Assembly: GCA_910587045.1 (NCBI GenBank)
Contig: CAJULG010000003.1
Location: 126,137-190,136, forward strand
DNA from: an uncultured Lachnospiraceae bacterium
GTDB lineage: Bacteria; Bacillota; Clostridia; Lachnospirales; Lachnospiraceae
DNA length: 64,000 nt
Direction of reading: 5' to 3'
Part shown: piece by piece, positions 60,421 to 64,000 of the stretch
Position numbering within the stretch: position 1 is the first letter of the stretch
Layout: each line of letters opens with the position of its first letter
The notes under the pieces: model-generated
What the model was told of the DNA's origin: nothing
The model's input: the letters and a program-made list of their open reading frames with translations, nothing else
Database searches by the model: none
Translations under genes and position numbers: made by a program

Positions 60421-61683
60421 CTATTTGTGTAATGCACGGACATCCCACGGATAAATAACCCATTCCCCATTATCCTTCCAAGGCAATGCAGTTTCTTTCG
60501 CATCTTGATTTAATGATACATAAGACACACCTAAAACCAAATCACCACTTTTCATTTCTCCATTACTATCCCACACAACATTTACAACTACTTTAGACAT
60601 ACCGCATCCACGTTCTTCGATTTCAAGCAACTTATAAGCATTTAATTTCTTATGTTCAAAAAGTTTTCTTGCTTCCCCAGCTCGCTTTTTTTCGGACGTC
60701 TCATAAGAAAACATATTCTTCAATACCTTTCCCAACATTCCATAATTCTTATTCTCCCAATATTGCAGAAATTGAATTACTGGTACTATGTATTGATAAT
60801 TCTCATAATCCTCAACTGTTCCACATTCCGGAATATCTTTCCCAGCCTCTACACTTCTTTTCTTCCATTTCTGGATTTCCTGCTTATCGTTTTGAACTTG
60901 ATTATATCTTTTTAACGCCTGAGTTAGTGAAGTTTCTTCATGCTCATTTTGATACTTTTCCTTTCGTTTATCTTCGTTATTTTTCATTGCCATCCATTCC
61001 GCAACAGCAAATAATAATGCTACACACTTGCACGATACATACTCATTCCCGTAGTTCAGATCCCTACCATGTAAGATTCCATTTCTATAAGGCATTCGTA
61101 TTTCTTCTGAATTAGTTTTTCCTCTTCCCTTATTAAAAACATTCTTTATATTTTCCAAACTATCATTACATCCAACCAAACAATCCCATGCAGTAACCTC
61201 TGTTCCCTCCGCAAAAAGCCCCTTACTTTTTGTGAAGTCATTCACAGCTCCATCAACTATGATTAAGAACAACGGTACACTAGCATAATACCGTTCTGCA
61301 AAATGTTCCTCAAATGCATTTTTTATCAATTCATAACGTAGCAACAACTCGTTAGATTTACGGTGTATTTGATGTATCCTATCTTTTACCTCTTCTTTGT
61401 AATAGTCTATCAAAACTCGCTCAGCAGCTTCTGCCCCCTCGTTTTCATAAACTTGATTAGCTTTTTCAATCAAAGGAACACTCATACTATCATACATACA
61501 CCATCCTAATGATGAAAATCTTTCCGAAAACAATCCCATTTGCTTAAGCAGACTGTTCAATTGATCTTCAATGTCTTTTCTTTGTTTTCGTTGCTCTTTG
61601 CTTAAAAACATGCCCAAAAGCTTAGATGCACTAATCTGTTGTTGTAACTCCTGAATACTAACTAAGTTCTCAAAATCTTTCAC
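60421..61683 (-). CDS. HEPN-like protein, candidate defence or RNase gene
   Basis: A 420-aa, mostly helical cytoplasmic protein; I do not know a named family. Residues 195-220 (MPYRNGILHGRDLNYG and following) carry R200-x4-H205, followed by G-R-D and a helix, the pattern of HEPN ribonuclease domains. The N-terminal half (about 1-160) is coiled and amphipathic, the C-terminal third (about 340-420) is beta-prone. HEPN proteins often act as RNA-cleaving toxins in abortive infection. A GTG start with AAGGGAG upstream is used. It follows a small NTF2-like gene by 31 bp. No antitoxin-like partner is obvious. Confidence 0.55.
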   Translation of the reverse strand: MKDFENLVSIQELQQQISASKLLGMFLSKEQRKQRKDIEDQLNSLLKQMGLFSERFSSLGWCMYDSMSVPLIEKANQVYENEGAEAAERVLIDYYKEEVKDRIHQIHRKSNELLLRYELIKNAFEEHFAERYYASVPLFLIIVDGAVNDFTKSKGLFAEGTEVTAWDCLVGCNDSLENIKNVFNKGRGKTNSEEIRMPYRNGILHGRDLNYGNEYVSCKCVALLFAVAEWMAMKNNEDKRKEKYQNEHEETSLTQALKRYNQVQNDKQEIQKWKKRSVEAGKDIPECGTVEDYENYQYIVPVIQFLQYWENKNYGMLGKVLKNMFSYETSEKKRAGEARKLFEHKKLNAYKLLEIEERGCGMSKVVVNVVWDSNGEMKSGDLVLGVSYVSLNQDAKETALPWKDNGEWVIYPWDVRALHK

Positions 61684-61714
61684 ATTCTCACTCCCTTTTT
61701 ACATAGGAATTTAC

Positions 61715-62080
61715 TCATTCCCCATACGGATAATAGTGATCTGCCTTCGACTGAAACTCCTTCAAATCACAAATCTTCATATCCGCATTAAACTCGGCAA
61801 TAGTAACTCCATCAAAACCATCCACATTGCCCTCGTAATCGCACTTAAAATACCATTCCACAACAGCCGTATTCCCTGAAACAATCACACGCTTTATATC
61901 CCACTGCAAAACAGTACCTCTCCGGTTCCAATCCTCAAACCATCTGATTATCTGTCCGATGCCTTTATACACCGGACCATAACACTCGCAGTAAATAATA
62001 TCGTCGCTAAAAATCTCCTTTACAACATCAACATCTTTATCCAGCCAGCATTGAAAATATTTTCTAATAATCGCTTCCAT
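61715..62080 (-). CDS. NTF2-like (SnoaL-type) protein
   Basis: A 121-aa cone-shaped NTF2-fold protein: helix IIRKYFQCWLDKDVDVVKEI, then strands YGPVYKGIGQIIRWFEDW and AVVEWYFKCDYEG. Such proteins bind or convert small hydrophobic ligands, and many have no known role. The start codon overlaps the tail of a broken isochorismatase-type gene by 17 bp. No strong ribosome binding site is seen, in keeping with coupling to that former gene. Confidence 0.78.
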   Translation of the reverse strand: MEAIIRKYFQCWLDKDVDVVKEIFSDDIIYCECYGPVYKGIGQIIRWFEDWNRRGTVLQWDIKRVIVSGNTAVVEWYFKCDYEGNVDGFDGVTIAEFNADMKICDLKEFQSKADHYYPYGE

Positions 62081-62497
62081 TCTGCGCTTGCCCCTTTATC
62101 CTTTCAATCGTTTCCTCCACAGAAATACACTCCGCATATCTGTCCTTCGACATAAACTCGTTATAATACTTATAACTCTGCTTTCCTGACATAAAAGCAT
62201 TATCAAATGTAGAATTTGCGTCCTCCGGTACAATTAATTTAAAACCATGCTCAAAGCCACACTTGATTGTTGCATCAATACAGTAATCCGTCTGTAATCC
62301 GTCTGCAATTCAACAACAGCCACTGTACGGATATTCTTTTCCACCAAGTACTCCAACAGGCCCGTCCCCTTAAAAGAACTATTTACCGTCTTAACAAAAA
62401 TCTTCTCACCCGGTCTTGGAGTAAAACCTTCATATATCTCAAAACCTGGTGTTCCCTTCGTCAATTCCGCACCAGAACCGTCAGCTCTACCTTTCCC
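62064..62497 (-). pseudogene. Broken isochorismatase-family hydrolase gene
   Basis: The first part reads DGSGAELTKGTPGFEIYEGF and, later, EKIFVKTVNSSFKGTGLLEY; a second frame continues with DYCIDATIKCGFEHGFKLIV and DANSTFDNAFMSG, together the C-terminal two thirds of a cysteine hydrolase. The catalytic Cys would be in DYCID. The break is an exact 11-bp tandem duplication, TAATCCGTCTG at 62284-62294 and 62295-62305. The N-terminal third is lost; the remnant begins in frame right after the upstream gene's stop. Confidence 0.75.
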
Positions 62498-63361
62498 TTA
62501 CTTCCTCAAATTATTTTCTTTATCAAAAAATGCTTTCTCCAGCATATCATACTCTGCATCCGAACAGACCACTTTGCACCTTTTCTGGTATTCCTTAGAA
62601 CGCTCCAGCATACGATCAATCTTCTCACATGGGAATTCTACACACTGATTGCATTTATCTACATTGTGCTCCTTTGTGCATTCCACCAGATGATATGTAC
62701 ATTGTTTGTGAGAAGAACATCCTTCACATCTAATTTCTTCGTTGGATACAACGCAGTCACGCCAACCTACCCGATACCATAACTCTGCCACATTCCGAAG
62801 TTCTTCCTCACTATTTGCATTATATCTTGGGCATTCTATACAGTTATCTCCGCATAAGGTTATTTTTTCTTCCATGTGATGCCTTCGCACCAATTGCTGC
62901 AACACAATTTTCATATTATGATACTTAGCTCCAACATCCTCAAAACCAACCGCCTTGTAAAGCGAATATCCATCCTCTGTTGATTTTAATTCAATAACGC
63001 TCACTCCCTGTGCTGCGGCATCTTCCAGCATCATTGACATTAATTTCTTTGCATAACCTTTATTCCTATATTCCGGCTTCGTATAAACATTTAAAACGGT
63101 GCCTGTCTTCCCTGTAATAAATGACGGGCTCATAGGTTTTTCCACTATCAGTAAAAATGCACACGAAATAATGTCTTCCTTATTCCTTGCAACATACACC
63201 AGCAAATCCTTGTTAATGTGTTTTTCGTAATAGCATGGCAACGATGATTTTATCAATTCCAGGTCTGCTTCTGTCATTTCTCCCAAATCCTCTTGCAAAT
63301 ATGCAATTCGCAATTCAGTCAACATATTTATATCTTTTGGAACTGCTTTTTCAAATATCAT
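62498..63361 (-). CDS. GNAT acetyltransferase fused to a DUF3795 domain
   Basis: A 287-aa two-domain protein. Residues 1-155 are a GNAT domain (NVYTKPEYRNKGYAKKLM with the acetyl-CoA loop, SLYKAVGF at the end). Residues 162-287 are a Cys-rich DUF3795 domain (CGDNCIECPRY, CEGCSSHKQCTYH, CNQCVEFPC). The fusion suggests the Cys domain steers or senses something for the acetyltransferase. It overlaps the fragment upstream by 11 bp. Substrate unknown. Confidence 0.82.
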   Translation of the reverse strand: MIFEKAVPKDINMLTELRIAYLQEDLGEMTEADLELIKSSLPCYYEKHINKDLLVYVARNKEDIISCAFLLIVEKPMSPSFITGKTGTVLNVYTKPEYRNKGYAKKLMSMMLEDAAAQGVSVIELKSTEDGYSLYKAVGFEDVGAKYHNMKIVLQQLVRRHHMEEKITLCGDNCIECPRYNANSEEELRNVAELWYRVGWRDCVVSNEEIRCEGCSSHKQCTYHLVECTKEHNVDKCNQCVEFPCEKIDRMLERSKEYQKRCKVVCSDAEYDMLEKAFFDKENNLRK

Positions 63362-63692
63362 AACTACCTACTCTTCTTTCTTTTACAACAATCTGCTCTT
63401 TCCTCATAACTTCTATTTGCCACATATAATTTCCGTCAATCAAAATCTTATCTGTTAGAATCTCATTCGGCAAACTGTCATTATAAACAGTTCCATTAAC
63501 AAAAGAAACCATTTCCATTCCAGATTCGTTAATTCCATATGGTTTAGGAATATTATTAAACCCGTTTTCATGCATAAAGGATAAAAATGACTGTACATGC
63601 GATGTCCATTTATTTCCCGGACGAATTACTTTATTTTCTTCTTTAGATATTTTACCTTTTCTTCCGCCATGTAAAACTTCTTTTTGAATCAT
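63351..63692 (-). pseudogene. N-terminal fragment of an aminoglycoside-phosphotransferase-like gene
   Basis: 113 codons in which VIRPGNKWTSHVQSFLSFMH, then NIPKPYGINESGMEMVSFVN and ILTDKILID match the N-lobe of APH-type small-molecule kinases. Homology ends at about residue 85; the remaining 28 residues are unrelated, and the catalytic HGD and DFD motifs are absent. The fragment still overlaps the next gene by 11 bp and may be translated, but cannot be an active kinase. Confidence 0.7.
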
Positions 63693-63779
63693 ATATTTTT
63701 TCTCCCATTCATATTCCCGATTTATAGATTTGATTATATTACTTCTATTCTCTGTTTATAACTATAAAATATAGGGCAT

Positions 63780-63819
63780 AACAACCGCAGCCCTTGATTT
63801 CTCAAAGGATTGCGGTGTT
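63780..63819 (-). terminator. Terminator-like hairpin after the tuf fragment
   Basis: AACAACCGCA (63780-63789) pairs with TGCGGTGTT (63811-63819), extended inside by CCTTGA/TCAAAGG. It lies 30 bp after the tuf-like stop on the minus strand, where a tuf terminator is expected. Confidence 0.65.
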
Positions 63820-63848
63820 ATTTCTATTATTCGGCTCTAATCTAAAGA

Positions 63849-63902
63849 TTACTCAATAATCGTAGCCACACGACCAGAACCTACTGTACGTGCACCCTCA
63901 CG
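63849..63902 (-). pseudogene. tuf: 3'-end fragment of tuf (elongation factor Tu)
   Basis: Eighteen codons on the minus strand read REGARTVGSGRVATIIE and a stop, the C-terminus of EF-Tu. Upstream of the Arg codon the match ends at once (LFKY instead of the expected FAI block). An intact tuf is not present here. The fragment with its terminator may mark the border of an inserted or deleted segment. 63903-64000 holds AT-rich sequence without a recognisable gene. Confidence 0.7.
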
Positions 63903-64000
63903 GTATTTGAATAGCGTTTTTTGTGGTATTTTCTATGCTTTTTATGTAAGCGCACAATAAGATAGTGCCTTCTAAATAATAAGAGGATGATATAATAATA

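Noticed and set aside
1..64000. CRISPR array, tRNA or rRNA genes
   Set aside because: No regular short repeats with unique spacers, no tRNA cloverleaf with CCA-type ends and no rRNA-like conserved blocks were noticed by eye; a dedicated search (tRNAscan-SE, barrnap) would settle this.

Overview
The window reads as chromosomal DNA of a spore-forming, anaerobic Gram-positive of the class Clostridia, most likely a gut Lachnospiraceae. This rests on the sporulation genes (spoIID, a spoIIQ-type gene, spoIIR), strong AAGGAGG-type ribosome binding sites, an isoleucine T-box before ileS, and several small families common in that group (DUF4358, DUF2935, DUF1934, FeoB-associated Cys-rich protein, CD3324 family). 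No rRNA, tRNA, CRISPR array or intact transposase was recognised.

Region by region. 0-5 kb: an anchored amidase, an unknown membrane-anchored protein, an HD phosphohydrolase, an XRE regulator, and a DUF4358 lipoprotein with an SGNH hydrolase. 5-9 kb: a three-copy 122-bp tandem repeat with RNA-like pairing, then an aldose-1-epimerase-like gene and cellobiose phosphorylase. 9-17 kb: acyl carrier protein, a c-di-GMP phosphodiesterase, a PerR/Fur-like regulator, and a spore-envelope cluster in the order spoIID, L,D-transpeptidase, spoIIQ-like. 17-24 kb: glycogen phosphorylase, a self-regulated GNAT/TetR pair, an Fe-S aldo/keto reductase and an antibiotic-resistance-type ABC-F gene behind an attenuator leader. 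24-36 kb: a RelB/PIN toxin-antitoxin pair, T-box-controlled ileS, a hemerythrin-receiver fusion, a thioesterase, a HAD phosphatase, small membrane proteins and an AlbA_2/Schlafen-type regulator. 36-41 kb: a response regulator, histidine kinase and ABC transporter group. 41-49 kb: malQ, plsC, the ddl-murI-DUF1934-methyltransferase operon and spoIIR. 49-53 kb: a cupin and three AraC regulators.

From about 52.9 kb to the right end the sequence looks like an accessory island. Gene fragments are frequent (nitroreductase, Abi_2-type abortive infection gene, isochorismatase-family hydrolase, aminoglycoside-phosphotransferase-like gene, 3' end of tuf). Among them sit an intact AAA ATPase/subtilisin-like protease pair that matches the ietAS anti-phage architecture and a 420-residue protein with a HEPN-type R-x4-H motif. 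This is the best candidate region for defence biology.

How the genes work together: cellobiose phosphorylase, glycogen phosphorylase, 4-alpha-glucanotransferase and the epimerase-like protein form a sugar-phosphate and glucan-use theme. MurI and Ddl supply D-Glu and D-Ala-D-Ala, while SpoIID, the SpoIIQ-like protein and the L,D-transpeptidase act on the spore wall. The main RNA-level controls visible are the ileS T-box and the ABC-F leader, which carries a three-codon reading frame, an intrinsic terminator and an upstream anti-terminator segment.
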